A DNA stretch of 64,000 nt from positions 1-64,000 of the forward strand of contig MDYQ01000138.1 of NCBI GenBank assembly GCA_003024175.1. Direction: 5' to 3'. How positions within the stretch are numbered: position 1 is the first letter of the stretch; every line of letters begins with the position of its first letter. The notes under the pieces were generated by a model. That model was not told the DNA's origin and made no database searches. It saw only the letters and a program-made list of their open reading frames with translations. The position numbers were made by a program, and so were the translations under genes. Origin of the DNA: Planoprotostelium fungivorum. Its lineage: Eukaryota > Evosea > Variosea > Cavosteliida > Cavosteliaceae. This document shows, piece by piece, positions 23,101 through 34,409 of this stretch.

Positions 23101-23240
23101 CGGGGAAACGCTCGATTACCCTCTCTGGAGATGGAAATGCGATCGGTTGCTTCGGTGATATGAGATGTTGCAGCCACGACTGAAGTTGTTGATTGACCTG
23201 CTGCTATTCTGTTGGAGAGATGTAGGATATGCCCTCTTTC
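20118..23240 (-). CDS. KUP/HAK/KT-type potassium transporter
   Basis: Family members import K+ across the plasma membrane, often with H+. The signature [20 protein letters not shown] (about 22865-22720, across an intron) matches GVVYGDIGTSPLY, with Val for the usual Pro. [13 protein letters not shown] (about 22560-22600) and [18 protein letters not shown] (about 22380-22440) are further family blocks. About twelve hydrophobic helices follow through about 20940, including [20 protein letters not shown] and [19 protein letters not shown]. The C-terminal cytosolic domain (FPHDI-like and [10 protein letters not shown]-like blocks, then VTFFLDAF) ends at TAG 20118-20120. The N-terminus upstream of about 23190 is unclear: a hydrophilic exon ([15 protein letters not shown]) is secure, but I could not fix the first Met, so the given 5' limit is approximate. 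Introns include the dyad at 21538-21555. It converges on the phosphatase gene with about 200 bp between stops. Confidence 0.92.
21538..21555. repeat. Intronic palindrome, KUP intron
   Basis: ATCTACAACGTTGTAGAT lies inside a short intron of the transporter, about 15 nt from its 3' splice site. Confidence 0.9.
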
Positions 23241-23502
23241 TCAGCCTCGATGGTGGGTCCCGAAGAGTTCTTACGACGTAATAACTCTAAGAATGTCGGG
23301 CGTTCCTGGTTGGATATTTTGAAGATTACGTGATATGATACCTCAAAGTAACGGTCTGGTGTGAGATCGAGTGTGGACGATGGAGGGTACCTCTATCGAG
23401 GAGTGTTGCTCTCCTCGGTCGTGTCGAGTAACACCACTACCGCTATAGAGAAGGGTGACTACTGTAAACACTGATGACAAGGATGAGAACGCGTCGAAGG
23501 CA

Positions 23503-23900
23503 ATGTCAAGGATGTTTCAAATGAGATCCGTGAAGCACAAGAAAACACGAACTGTCGAGTTCGAAGTAAAGTGCAGTCCGTACATGCAGCCGAACGGACT
23601 CGATGATGTGTTGTCCCCGATGCACATCATCTCATTCAGTTGTTATCTCTAACCTCATCCGGGCCTCCAATAGCTCGAATGGAGTGTCTTCATGTGCGAC
23701 ATTCTTTGTGGTTGCGTGTTATCGTTCAATCGATTTTGAAGGAGATCATCTTGGTGGGAATCAGCGTGTGAAACCTCCCCTCGTCATCCCTTCAGATCCT
23801 CAACGAAATCATCCACCACTCCCACCGTTCCTACAGCAGGAGCTTCCCTGTTCCAGCTTACTCGAGAAAGGGATCAGTACACTACGGAGATGAAGGTTAA
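23503..23900 (+). CDS. Small uncharacterised protein, three exons (tentative)
   Basis: The ATG at 23503 starts MSRMFQMRSVKHKKTRTVEF. Two short introns, each with GTG donor and TTCAG acceptor in phase 0 (about 23609-23640 and about 23755-23789), join it to LLSLTSSGPPIARMECLH and ILNEIIHHSHRSYSRSF, ending at TAA 23898-23900. The spliced product is about 107 residues, basic, with a central amphipathic helix. AT-rich sequence with ATAAATG follows, in keeping with a gene end. No family is recognised and the introns are inferred only from consensus and frame, so this could be a chance join. A longer frame extends upstream without a Met. Confidence 0.35.
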
Positions 23901-24128
23901 GCTCTGGAATGTGGGACATTCAAGGCCGTAAATAGAAATACGTATAAATGAATCGAGATTGCTTTTATTTCACATAGATGCACGCATGATGTGATGACGA
24001 CCGATCATATTTCGTCTTCGATCACACACAGCACAATCAATGTATGAAGCTTTTCAGACTGTCCCATGAAGAGGAGGCGTACAAAGACAGAATTTATTGT
24101 AAAGACCAGATGTTGCATCGACCGCCCA

Positions 24129-24800
24129 TTATGGAGGGCAGAAGGTGACATCGAAACGATCGGCCCAGGTATCAGCCATGGCGTTCTGGTCATCACCGCT
24201 CCAGCTGTAAGCAGTGGGGCACCAGTAGTGCATGTGGTCTCGGATGGAATCATGGTTTCTGCAGGCCTTCACAGCACCGTTGACCCACACCTGAACAGAA
24301 GATCAATATTTGACATCGACCATCATTGGGCTTCGAACCTTGTTTCCGTCGGGACAGCCATCGAGAGCACCCCAAGATGTGCATCTGAGGTCTCTTCTGT
24401 TTCCACCACCACCTCCCTGAGGAGTGATAGCAATGGGATAAGTGAAACCATCTACGAGAGAGATGTCGTACCTTCCATTGTCAGTCTAAGGAAGATGGCG
24501 ATGCATTTCACCATGAATGTCCATTATCGTCGTGGATCTCGGCGAGGGAATTGTCACAGCAGACTCCGGGCTGTTCGGCCCAGACACGGTCGTGAGCGCC
24601 AACACCTCCCCACGAAGTCTGATAAGCTCCGACCCATCGTCCCTTCCACCTCCGTCAGACAAAATGATGCAAATGGATTCAATCACCCCATCTCCCATTC
24701 CGATGTGGACATAGAGGGGCCACCAGCAATTGTTGACGACCAATACAGACACTCCACGTGCGAGAGCCAGCGAGGCTAAGAAGAGGAGGATGACCTTCAT
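24129..24800 (-). CDS. Secreted thaumatin-like protein
   Basis: The ATG at 24800 begins a signal peptide (MKVILLFLASLALARGVS). The mature start SVLVVNNCWWPLYVHIG fits the thaumatin N-terminus (I/V-VNNC). After one intron comes RWVGAYQTSWGGVGAHDRVW. A second intron leads to YDISLVDGFTYPIAITPQGG (about 24470-24410), the most diagnostic thaumatin block, then RDLRCTSWGALDGCPDG. The end WADRFDVTFCPP followed by TAA matches the family's YxITFCP ending. Cys residues are fewer than the sixteen of large plant forms, so this looks like a small or divergent type. In plants and fungi such proteins bind beta-glucans or act against fungi; a role against fungal or other microbial prey is inference. Exon edges near 24640 are uncertain. 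Confidence 0.75.
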
Positions 24801-25183
24801 CTTCGGTGCGCTAAAGAATGCCAATCTTCGGGAATTTGTCTCGGTCGTTCCATCGCGAGACAGCGACTTGACATAAGAAGTTTTCACGCCAAACATCACG
24901 CTTAGTAACGTGCTGGTAAGATGTCTCTGTGTCAGGCGGGCTTATTCGTTCTGCATTTCGAGACAAGTGAGCCGACAGGCCAGCTGGCCCTGTCGGTTAC
25001 AGCCCCTAGCTTATACTCTATTAACACCTTCCCACTATCTGTCAGGTCAAGGTCACACACCCGCTCAAAGAGTGGACGTTGCTCGTCGCCGTAACGATCA
25101 AGAGCACAGCAGCCACATCATCGAGACACGACACATCATCATCGTGCAGTTTCGAACGGTCTCACATCATAGTACATTTTATC
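24801..25183. other. Intergenic spacer
   Basis: About 380 bp between the 3' end of the Cbl-like gene and the start of the thaumatin-like gene, both on the minus strand. Nothing recognised; it should hold the thaumatin-like gene's promoter. Confidence 0.5.
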
Positions 25184-28083
25184 TCATTCATCTCCGGTCA
25201 GCGGCGGCAGCTCAGCGTAGCCAGAACACTTGGTCCCCACCACCTTCAGTCCAGATCCAGACGTCATGGTCAGCTTCGGCAGCTCACCATACTGCTTTAT
25301 CGTCTTCGACGTGCTCCTGCCCGCTTCTTTTCTGGGCGACAGCTGATGAGCGGACAGAACGGGGGAGGCCGCTCTCGATGATGTAGACGATGATGGTGCC
25401 TCGGAGATGTCTAAGATGGGTGGTAGCTGTCCGTAGGGCGCAAACTTGTGGGGCGACGGTTTCTCCAAGAAGAGGACTGGACTCGAACTCCTCTGTCGAT
25501 CGTTCGGCTCGGCGATCCTGTCGGAAAGTTGGAATACTACAACGCGCCATCGGACTCACTCCATGCCCCCGAGGTCGGGGAGTTTACCGTAGGGGTCTCG
25601 GTGGCTCGTTGTAGATCCGTGAGATTTCGATTGAACTTTCATCCCCCCGTCATCGATGCCCGACAGAGCACACTCCCAATCGTCGTGGTTCATCCATAAG
25701 CTTGAATCCTCACACCTACCCGGGTCAGAATCTTCTCTGAAATTTCTGCGTCGACAACTCACTCGATGTTGATGCCGGGTAAATCGGGTAAATCTGCGTA
25801 CGGCTCGTCGGAGCGTCGTTTGAATACGATACCACCTGTTGTAGATGAGACGTAAGTACGTATTTCCCAGAATTTACCCCTCTGTACGCCGCAGAGAGGT
25901 TTCGTCTCTCTCGTGGAGAATTCGAGGCAGGTGAACCACTTGTTGTTGTTTGCGTTGCGCCTCCACGGCATGTCCATGTCGTCCACGGTACCGAGCCTTT
26001 CAGAGTCAGGGTCTATGGATGACGTCATCACACTCACGAGAAGAAGTTGAGGGGGGTCCCCACTTTGTGTATGCGTTCCAAAAAGGCGTGAAGAGATGGA
26101 AAAGTCTGTCATCATCAGCCACCGTGTCGTGAAAGATTAAAATGAAATGATAATGAGTTTAATGTTTTTCGAAGGAAAATGACTTCACCCTCTGCTGTGA
26201 ATCTGATTTGTATTTGATTTGACCGGATTGTATTTTCAATCCACTGTAATGCTCGATCATAGCTGGTAGAGTCAGCGATGGATGATTCACTCTTCGTTCA
26301 CCTGTTCCATCGCGTCTGGGCGTAACCAAGGAGACGACCAAGTCACAATTACCCTTCACCTCCTGCTCGAAGCGTACCAAGAAAGTTCCTGGAACGTTCT
26401 CAGAAATTTCATGGAATCTTCCACCCCCCACCTTTGCTCTTCTGCTGCAAGGCCGCCACGGCCTCTTGTTCCGTCATGTCACCGAAGAAATATCTGCGAA
26501 ATTTCAGCGTGATGACGTCATATCACGTCACACTCACTCTGTTCGCATGAGGTCCAGTTGGTAAGCATATCTCTCTCCCAAGACTTCCTCCAAATGCGTG
26601 ACCGATTTACCCTGCTTGAGATTCTCCGTCGTGTACCCTATTCCCGCTCGATTCTAGAATTCAAAATTCGAATTCACCTCCGGGGCTACCGTAGAGCGTG
26701 ATGTTACTGATCTTGGGCTCCAACGGGGTCACGTTGGGGTCTAACTCTCCGGCAACGTAAGAGATGATGACTCGATCGGGTTTCGTCTTAGACAGACGCG
26801 TGACGAACGTGTTTAGAGGTTCCTCGAACAGCAACTTGATCGCCTCGGTGTGAGACATGTGTCCCTGAAAATGTCTAAAAGAAATTAAAATGGACGGACG
26901 GGCGATGACACTCACGGACTCTGGACCAAGTGCAGAGCCTGTCGAAATCAGTCGTGTGGAGAGAGAGGGGATCTCACCTTTCTGCTGCTCTCTTTTAGAG
27001 GACCGAAGATGGTGATGAAGTGGTTGAAGCGATAGACGCTGACGAAATTGGTCCGACTGGGATCTGGAAGACATGAGTGAGGTGATGGGGTCGGATGTCG
27101 CTCACCGAGGACACATTGGATGTTGTCGATGTTCTCTTCCGTGACTCCATCGCATGACTTGAGGAGGGATCGGCTCATAGAGACCCAAGATACGAGAAAA
27201 CTGGGAGAGGTCAGACGATGGAGATTGGAAATGATTCCATACTAGTTGACTCCGAAATGTTCGTTCCAGAAGGCTCGGGCGACCGTATCGATGATGTGAC
27301 TGCTGAAATCGGTCGTTGTGAAAGAGTTGGGTTGGACGGCTGAGGAACATCAGAAAGAATGTCGGGTGATGGAGAAAAGGTTCACCTATCATGGACTTCT
27401 TGTGCTTCGTTGCGGATTTCGATTTCCTTCTATTTGCATTGTCTTCGTCCATCTGTTCCATCGTCAAAAACAGAAGCCGAAATTATAAACATACCAGATG
27501 GATTTGGAATGCCTCTCTGTACATGGTAAACAATCCTTGTTCTAAGCGAACGGACATCCTGTGCGAAGATAGTGTCCTCTTGAACACCTCGCTGCTCGCA
27601 GATAATTGATCAACCACCGCCGCCACACCCTTCGTAGCCTCTAATAGAGGTGCGAAGATGACCTGTGAACCCATTGAGCTCCCTCTTCTTCATCCATCCA
27701 TCACCTTTGACCGCTTCTTCGGTGGTGTTGCGAGAAAATGATCCAGGGTGAACAAGACAAACTGAACAATGGTGATATACTCGGTCAGATCGACCGTCGG
27801 CTTCTTATCACCACCGCCAGCCGTCTGTTCATACTTGAATTGCTCCAAGATCTTCCCGCATAACTTCGCAGCAGAGGTGGCCGCCTCGCTCTCGGGGTCG
27901 GTCTTATCTTTCAGTTTCGTACGATTGAAGAGTCCCGTGGTGATGTGTATCTCTCAGTCCCTCTTATGACGAGACGAGGTTCCCGATAGCCTTTTGTTCC
28001 AATGACAGCCCCGTTTCCGTGGAACTATGGTTGACAACTGCCCTCGACCAGTTCGACAGTACACCAGACAGGGCGGTTTGCAT
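25184..28083 (-). CDS. Cbl-type TKB-like protein with tandem SH2 domains and Y-x-x-L-P tail repeats
   Basis: The ATG at 28083 starts a helical bundle (AATSAAKLCGKILEQFKY; MSVRLEQGLFTMYREAFQ). An EF-hand-like part follows: AFWNEHFGVN, then VSVYRFNHFITIFGPL, strongly like Cbl's FWREHFG...EFDIFTRLFQPW. A first SH2-like domain begins FQGHMSHTEAIKLL and contains FVTRLSKTKPDRVIISYVAG, where TR replaces the FLVR pair. A second SH2 (about 26470-26000) has FFGDMTEQEAVAAL, canonical FLVRFE and FPSLHAFLERI. I joined two ORF blocks here: the exon ending SDSQQR splices in phase 0 over a stop to TFPSLHAF, completing the SH2. The tail has five repeats: PYADLPDL, PYGKLPDL, PYGQLPPI, QYGELPKL and GYAELPPL, ending at TGA 25184. 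I see no RING, so it is not an obvious ubiquitin ligase; a phosphotyrosine adaptor is more likely. Confidence 0.75.
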
Positions 28084-28837
28084 CGTTACACTCTAACACA
28101 AACGCAGGAGAGGAAAGGTTAGGAGGTCCTCGTCCCTACCAACGGGTTCGTCCCACTCCATACATCCACCATTCACGCCTTCAGAAAAGTTCATGGCATC
28201 ATACTTGCAGGCATCTAAGGCGCCCCCTTTGTCCCCTGGGCGGAAGAGCATTTCTCGGCCGACCCATAAAAAAACATCAAGTGGAGCCACAGCTAGCTGA
28301 TACAGACATTTCGTTGGAACAGCTGATGTCCGCTGCGTAACATACACGAGATTTAAATATGGCGAGATCGCTCGCATCGGAGCGAAGCAGCTTCCACAGA
28401 GTATACGAACCTTGCCCCACAGTTGATACGAAAAGATCAAAAAATGTCGTGTCGAGTTGTAATGAGAGAACTCGATGATGACTAGTCACTTCTTTCTAGA
28501 CTCCTCGTGGAGGAGAACTCAACCCTGAACAGAGGAACTTCAACTAATATGTCGATAGACGTCGTGTCATTGTCGAACGGGTGTTCTCTCGGATGGAGTT
28601 TGCCATCTTGACCCATCCCTTTCGTGCCGAGGACTACCAACTTCACGAGCTGACATTTCAGGCAATTGTAAAACTTCACAATTACAACGTCGTTCGCTTC
28701 CCCACGATCGCCAACGCTGCAGCATAAATTCGATAGAGACCATTTTCAAATAGATTTATCAACAACCCCAATTAGATGAATCGCCTTTTTATCAATAGTT
28801 GTCTAAAAATAAGAACATAATTCTTCTCTAATTGTCT
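28084..28837. other. Unassigned stretch with two open minus-strand frames
   Basis: Two minus-strand frames, 28093-28440 and 28482-28679, have some protein-like character (VGREMLFRPGDKGGALDACK; VKLVVLGTKGMGQDGKLHP). They lack clear starts, splice partners or family motifs. They could be exons of an unrecognised or decayed gene. Confidence 0.3.
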
Positions 28838-29364
28838 TTATTTCCACAAAATTCCGATCAGAGTGACATATGGAAGTAAGGGCAGTAGGACAAACACTGG
28901 TACTGAGAGTATTGCAATGGTGCTACATTCCTTTTCCACCGCCTTGACTTGAATACTTCCATGGCTGTACAAGTCAGTTGTCACCTGCTCTAACCACTCG
29001 TTCATCTCTCCAGGTTGTATATCTTCCACAAGATGTACAGCGATCAAGGCGGTAGATCTGGCGGGCGCGGTATTGTTGATCGAAATGATTCTTTCTTGGG
29101 TGGTCGATGCCACTGCATGGCAACAGTCAAAAATGATGAGGATGTCCACCGAGTTGTACCTGTTCAAGTGAGTGATCTTTCTCTCAATGACTCTCTCTGA
29201 GAGAAGATTCGGCGCTATTGAGAACTGCATCAGATGTGGGAGCGTGTCTGGCATTTCCGAGGTAGAGCGTTCGATTATCCAAACGACCATGTCCAACGTA
29301 GACCCAGACGAGGAGAGAGCGAGGTGATGATATCTTCGTAGAGGTCACCAGCATAACGACTCAT
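28838..29364 (-). CDS. Caspase-like (clan CD, C14) peptidase with C-terminal membrane helix; frame interrupted
   Basis: Two blocks fit the caspase/metacaspase fold. LLVWVYVGHGRLDN (about 29320-29280) carries the catalytic His-Gly. NSVDILIIFDCCHA (about 29150-29110) carries the catalytic Cys in the DCCH motif. The sequence after it (TALIAVHLVEDIQPGEMNEW) is compatible with the following strand and helix. The C-terminus is a hydrophobic segment (FVLLPLLPYVTLIGIL) just before the stop at 28838, suggesting a tail-anchored protein. The His block lies in a different frame from both the likely N-terminal MSRYAGDLYEDII and the Cys block, and I find no intron that reconciles them. Either there are unusual introns, or two small sequence errors, or the gene is decaying. 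The upstream exons are not resolved. Confidence 0.45.
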
Positions 29365-29559
29365 GTGTGCTGACTTGCATGTTGATCTTCGTTTTCTGGG
29401 TTTCTGGTTCAAGAGATTGACGACCTACAACCCGCCTGGTCAGCAGGTGATCGTAGATCATGTGGAATGGAATCATTCGACGAACGTATGCATCGACGAG
29501 AACGCCGAGAACGACGTTGAGATTGACACAGGGGAGGAGATTGACGATAGGAGATCATG

Positions 29560-30221
29560 CTTCCATTCACAAGTCATTCACAAGAGAAGAGGTACTGATG
29601 AATGTTTCGTCGTTATATCGAGCGTTGATTGACACATAAACGTAGGTCTCTGAATTCTGCAAGATGTCTATGGATGGTAACAGCATACATCAATCACAGG
29701 TAACGCGATCAAGAAACGCATGTTACAGTTCGTACTGATCGACGCAGGAATCAGCACAGTCACAAGGGCTAGAGGATACCATAGTCCCCGGATTTCTCAG
29801 CTCTTCTCTCATTGCCGGAGTCATCGGTACAAAACTTCCTGGGGAGGGTTCGGTGAGACACATCCCATACTTCGATTCAGAATGCATTTTCACTTGCATT
29901 CTGATTCGCACAGCTCTATGCATCGCAATATATCGAATACAAATCACCACTCCTCGTAGGGAAACAGGTGGGAGCGCGATCTTCGTATATGATCTCACAC
30001 AAAAATGCAAGGTGACCTGCCGAGTGGAGGTGATCGACATCCATCCCAGAAGCCCTCTCGTCACCTTCTCAACCAAGCTGTTCACGAATGAGGGAGGGGT
30101 AAGCGCTTTAACATGCAAACATGTCTCAGTCATTCAGGTTCAAATTGCAACCGGAAAGGCAACAGTCGTCGTGCCTGTTGACAGAGGAGAAGAGATGGAT
30201 GAAGAATCGAATAAATGTTGA
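29560..30221 (+). CDS. MaoC-like hotdog-fold protein (tentative exon structure)
   Basis: Three blocks in order fit a MaoC-type (R)-hydratase/dehydratase: a possible N-terminal helix SFTREEVLMNVSSLYRALID (about 29578), then IVPGFLSSSLIAGVIGTKLP (about 29780-29840), and VTCRVEVIDIHPRSPLVTFS with a final strand GKATVVVPV (about 30010-30180). The family pattern is FTxxDV...G.RVVPGxLxxxLxxxLxGTxLPGxGS...VxxxVEV...V..G.A.V.VP. The usual active-site DxNPxH segment is not visible in the expected place. The segment after the GEGS turn is short or hidden in an unresolved exon. TGA is at 30219-30221. It stands head to head with the caspase-like gene. Because exon joins are incomplete, it may be a divergent or decayed copy. 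Confidence 0.42.
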
Positions 30222-30329
30222 GTTAGAGCCCTTTATGGAACAGAAATGTTTGATGGGCCTCTGGTTTGTGTTCGCAAAACGCCAGTGTTGCGCTACAACA
30301 CCAACCCGAGAAGATCAATTTTAGACATC

Positions 30330-33300
30330 ATGTATCAGGGATGGGGTGCACAGGGACAAGGTCCCGCCGGGAACGGAAGGACTGATAACTCAGGCAATCC
30401 GTTTGCAGAAGAGACTCTCGCACCACAGCGGTCCCAGTCTAATCCCTTCCTGGATGATGAGCCGATCTCTCATCCTCCTCAGCAATCACCTCAGAACTCT
30501 CTCAACTCGAGTAATGGAGTCGCTCGCGCAGGTAGAACTTAATTTTTCACCCGTCCGAAGATAATGCAAACATGTTCAACGATACATCTTTACCGAGAGG
30601 TGGAATGAATGACACAGATTTAGAGCCGAAAGTGATCGTATCACCTTCTTATAAACCTCCCTCTCAGTGGGGTAATCAGAACTTTACACATAACACATTA
30701 CACCACAATCAGCAGCACCATCCCATTCAGCAGCCAACACAGTCTAAATCACTCAACGACGTGAGTTTTCATGCGTTGGTTTAAGAATCATCATTGGCAA
30801 TGCACACATTTTCCTGACGACTCTATAGATCGAGCCGCGAAGCCGTTCGGAACCTTCTACGCCTAAGGTATCTCATCATCAAATCGGCTACCTATCTGAC
30901 TAATCTTCCATCAGATGCCAAACAGTGGCAATCCTTTCTTAACTACCACCGCTCCCTCTTCGACTCCTTCCACACCAGCTTCCATCAAAGAGCCGACATT
31001 CAAACCAGACATCCGCTATCTAGGAGGTGCCGTCAGTGTTAAGCCACCCGAACCACCCGGACCCAAGAGAAACAGTCACAACGAAGAGCTGGGAAGAATC
31101 CTACAAGGAAGCATGGGAGGTGATTGATTTCGCCATGATTATCACACCGATCGATGATTGACCATCTACATCAGGAACACGTCCTCTACCTTCTCCGATT
31201 CTCAAACCGATGCCACAGATGGCAGATCTAAAGTCCACGCCGCCTCTGTCTGACCCACCCCCACCCCCCATCCGGTGAGTCCCGCCATCAATACGAATTT
31301 GAAATTCAAACGCGCAGTGGCACCGTCACTCTCGACGATACGGATCTGCTCTCTCACAGGGAGACAACGGCTCATAATCCGAGAGACTCTCTCATCAGGA
31401 GAGCGAGTGATGCCACCTTCGACAGACATCACGTGCAGCCTCTACATCATTCTCCCAGTGTACCGAATAATCCAGGTGATCATCGTCACGAAGATCATGT
31501 TTCATCCATCATCACATCGCACGTCACCATTCGATGATCTTGATGAAGATCTCACATTTATTCTTTCATTCTCGATGTGTCATCGTATCGAGTTGACGGT
31601 GTGATGCATGTGATGATGGACATCACACGACATCACATCTGTCGCGTTGTAGATCGCTGAAATCAACAGTTTTACGGAGACCACCACCACCGGCCAACAA
31701 GCCAAAGATCACCAAGAGTGTATCCAACGCCGAGCTCTCCACCGACCCGCACACGGCCAACTGCACACAATGCGGGGTGAACTTTGAAATCATCTCCTTC
31801 CATTTGAAACCGAATTTAATCTTTTGCAGGTGCCCATCGAATACACACCGAATCCTAACAAGCCCGTGAAAGTCAGATGTTACAACTGGTGAATTTATCT
31901 TTCAAACGAATTATCATCTCTTCTTGAATGACAATACGTGTAGTACGATTCTGACTACAACAGCCCACAAGTGAATCTGTTCAGCTTGAATCCACAAGTC
32001 ACTTCTTCTGCCAACAACTTGGCCACCGAGATGAACAGCTACGGCCGCTACGCACGCAACAACACGGAGCTCTTCTCTTCCGCAGACAAGACCCGTACGG
32101 AGGACAGCACCTCTATTCGAAACGACAGCTCCTCTTACAAGAACGATAGCTCCTCTTATAAGAACGACAGCTCTTCTGTCACGTCAGACAACGATTCGCA
32201 TTCGCAGAATGAAGAGTTTTCGGTGGAAGACGATCCAGTCATGGACTCGGCGGGCCAGGCCAACTCGAGAAACCGTTTCGGTGGTACTCTGAGATCGTTG
32301 GGCCAAGCGGCGAAGAACACGAGCAAGACGGTGAGGAGATTTCGAAATTCAAATTTCCCGCTCATTCCGTCAGATGCGGACGAAGGCGGCGGCGGCGGCC
32401 AAAGCCACGTCGGGTGCCGCGTCGATCGCGGCGCAGAAGGCGAAGGGAGCGGGTGAGTGATCGTCTACAACGAGCCGCTCCGGACTCACCCCCACCCTCA
32501 GCTCAGAAGGTTTCATCGTCCACCGCCGCGGCTGCTGGGAAGGCTTCGGATTATTTCAACAAGAAGGAAGACGGGAGTGCACCCAATTCGGCAGCGAGCA
32601 GCGCGACAAATTCTCCGATGGTATCACAGGCACCATTACCTTCTGCCGTATTCAAGGTGATGACGTCATACATATAGAAGCATGATATCGTAGTGTGATG
32701 TCGTGGATGATATCATGGTGTGATATCGTAAGTGTAGAGCGATTCATTTGACGCAGGTAAGCGTGGCCGATGCGGTGGAGAAATCAGGCTACATCAACCC
32801 CAACGTCCCCGATGTCGTCACCCGATGCATCGCCAGACTCGAAGTGCGAGGTGAGTCGCAGATGCGCCTCGCAGATCTCAGATCCCGACTCGAACTAGGT
32901 TTCGATGAGGAGGGAATCTTCCGAATTTCCGGTTCCCTCTCTGCCATCAAGAGCTTGAGAGAATCCATCGATCGAGGCGAGAGCGTCGATTTAGAGTCTA
33001 CGAGTGACGAACACGTCGTCTCTGGCCTCTTAAAGTTGTGGTTCAGAGAACTGCCCGAGCCCATCTTTGTTGATAATAACGTGGACGACTTCTGCATTCA
33101 GAGTGAGATCTCATCGAAATTTCGAGTCGGGGGTTGATGAGACGTCAGATGACGTGGACGAAGTGAGGGCGGCCGTTTACGCGCTGCCCGTGTACAACTA
33201 CACGATATTGGGGGTACTGTTTGGTCTATTGGTGAAAGTCAGGCAGCATTCTGAGAAGAACAAAATGACTGTACATAATCTCTCCATCGTCTTCTCGGCC

Positions 33301-33458
33301 ACACTGCAGGTGAGGGAGGGAGAGAGTGAAAGACTGAGAGGGGACAGTGCATGACCGAGACCGTCACCTTCTTGATCAACGAATACGATAGAGTCTTTGA
33401 TGTGCCGAATGACCTGTTGTACACGTCTGCTTATTACGAACCCTCTCAGGAAGAATAA
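30330..33458 (+). CDS. RhoGAP protein with zinc ribbon and long disordered N-terminus
   Basis: The ATG at 30330 opens a long, low-complexity region rich in Pro, Ser, Asn and Gln with repeated GNPF and SNPF strings, a form typical of endocytic adaptors. At about 31730-31890 a zinc ribbon is formed across two introns: CTQCG ... VRCYNC. A Ser/Asn segment follows with a three-fold NDSSSYK repeat (about 32125-32180). The RhoGAP domain spans about 32760-33430: GYINPNVPDVVTRCIARLE, then GFDEEGIFRISGS with the arginine finger, LLKLWFRELPEPIF, and NKMTVHNLSIVFSATL. It ends EPSQEE with TAA at 33456-33458. Such proteins speed GTP hydrolysis by Rho/Rac; the NPF strings suggest membrane-traffic partners with EH domains (inference). 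About ten short introns are present. Confidence 0.87.
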
Positions 33459-34409
33459 ACGCGTTACGAAAATCGTCTCATCGCGAGTTGAGCGTTCGAG
33501 TGATGAACCGCAAGCGATTGGCCACTCTTTGAAGATGTCGACTCTGTTTGTGGTTGACGCTTGTTTCTTCATCTTACGAACATATCTCGCTCTCAATCGG
33601 TTTGATGGACATACGAAAAGAAAAATGAAAAGAATTCTTCTATCCATCTACGACGGACCAAAATTTCGAACAATGTGCACACTTCTTTCTTAAACCGATT
33701 GACAACAACATGAAGAACCAAAACTCAGACGAAAACAGTTCCTCTCAATCTTCACTGCCCCGAACTCGTTCCAACAGGAAGTTTGGTGAGACGACTCGTG
33801 CACTCGTATGGTCTAGGTTAGTGTGGCAGCATGACTTCTTTAACGGATGGAGGACCACCCATCCAGTACCCTGGGACAATACGAAATAAAGAGACGAGAT
33901 GATCAGAGTGATTGATTTGATGGATTCGATGGCGATGAATAGATGGTAGCCCAAAAGTTCTCTCGAAGAGTGAGATGGATCAGATTCTTACGTCGCAACC
34001 ATTCGTCCTCAGGTGTTGCACACCGATCAGCGTTATGATCGACACCATATCAATCAAAGGTGGTCTCGTACTCAGCACGGATGCTGTCCTCGTGGTGCGT
34101 TGTTCAACTTCGAATACACACTCCCATCGCATAGCTTGTCCTTGCGTGCGATCAGAAGTCAGAATCACGATCAAGATGGAAGAAACGAAACGTATATTCG
34201 ATATCTCTCTACACACGTAGATATCTCTTCCACGTATTTCGCCTCCTTCATAGAGGCTACGTTGCATGAGAAGCGCATTTGCTCCCGAAACGGTATTACT
34301 TGAAAACGGAAGAAGTGACATATATCCTTATACAACGAGGAGAAATCCAACCTTCGGCGACGAGAAGGTATTTTCAAACGAAGACAGCAACAGACAACTC
34401 ACAAGCAAC
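33459..34409. other. Spacer with no supported gene
   Basis: About 950 bp between the RhoGAP gene and the BAR gene. Overlapping open frames occur on both strands at 33980-34321, but none has a recognisable motif or coherent splice sites. The last 100 bp enter an upstream in-frame extension of the BAR start that is probably leader. Confidence 0.45.

Noticed and set aside
25759-26115. A separate gene starting at 26115 upstream of the Y-x-x-L-P repeats
   Set aside because: The apparent start is inside an intron. An exon starting at the ACAG acceptor continues the SH2 domain in phase 0 with the gene upstream.
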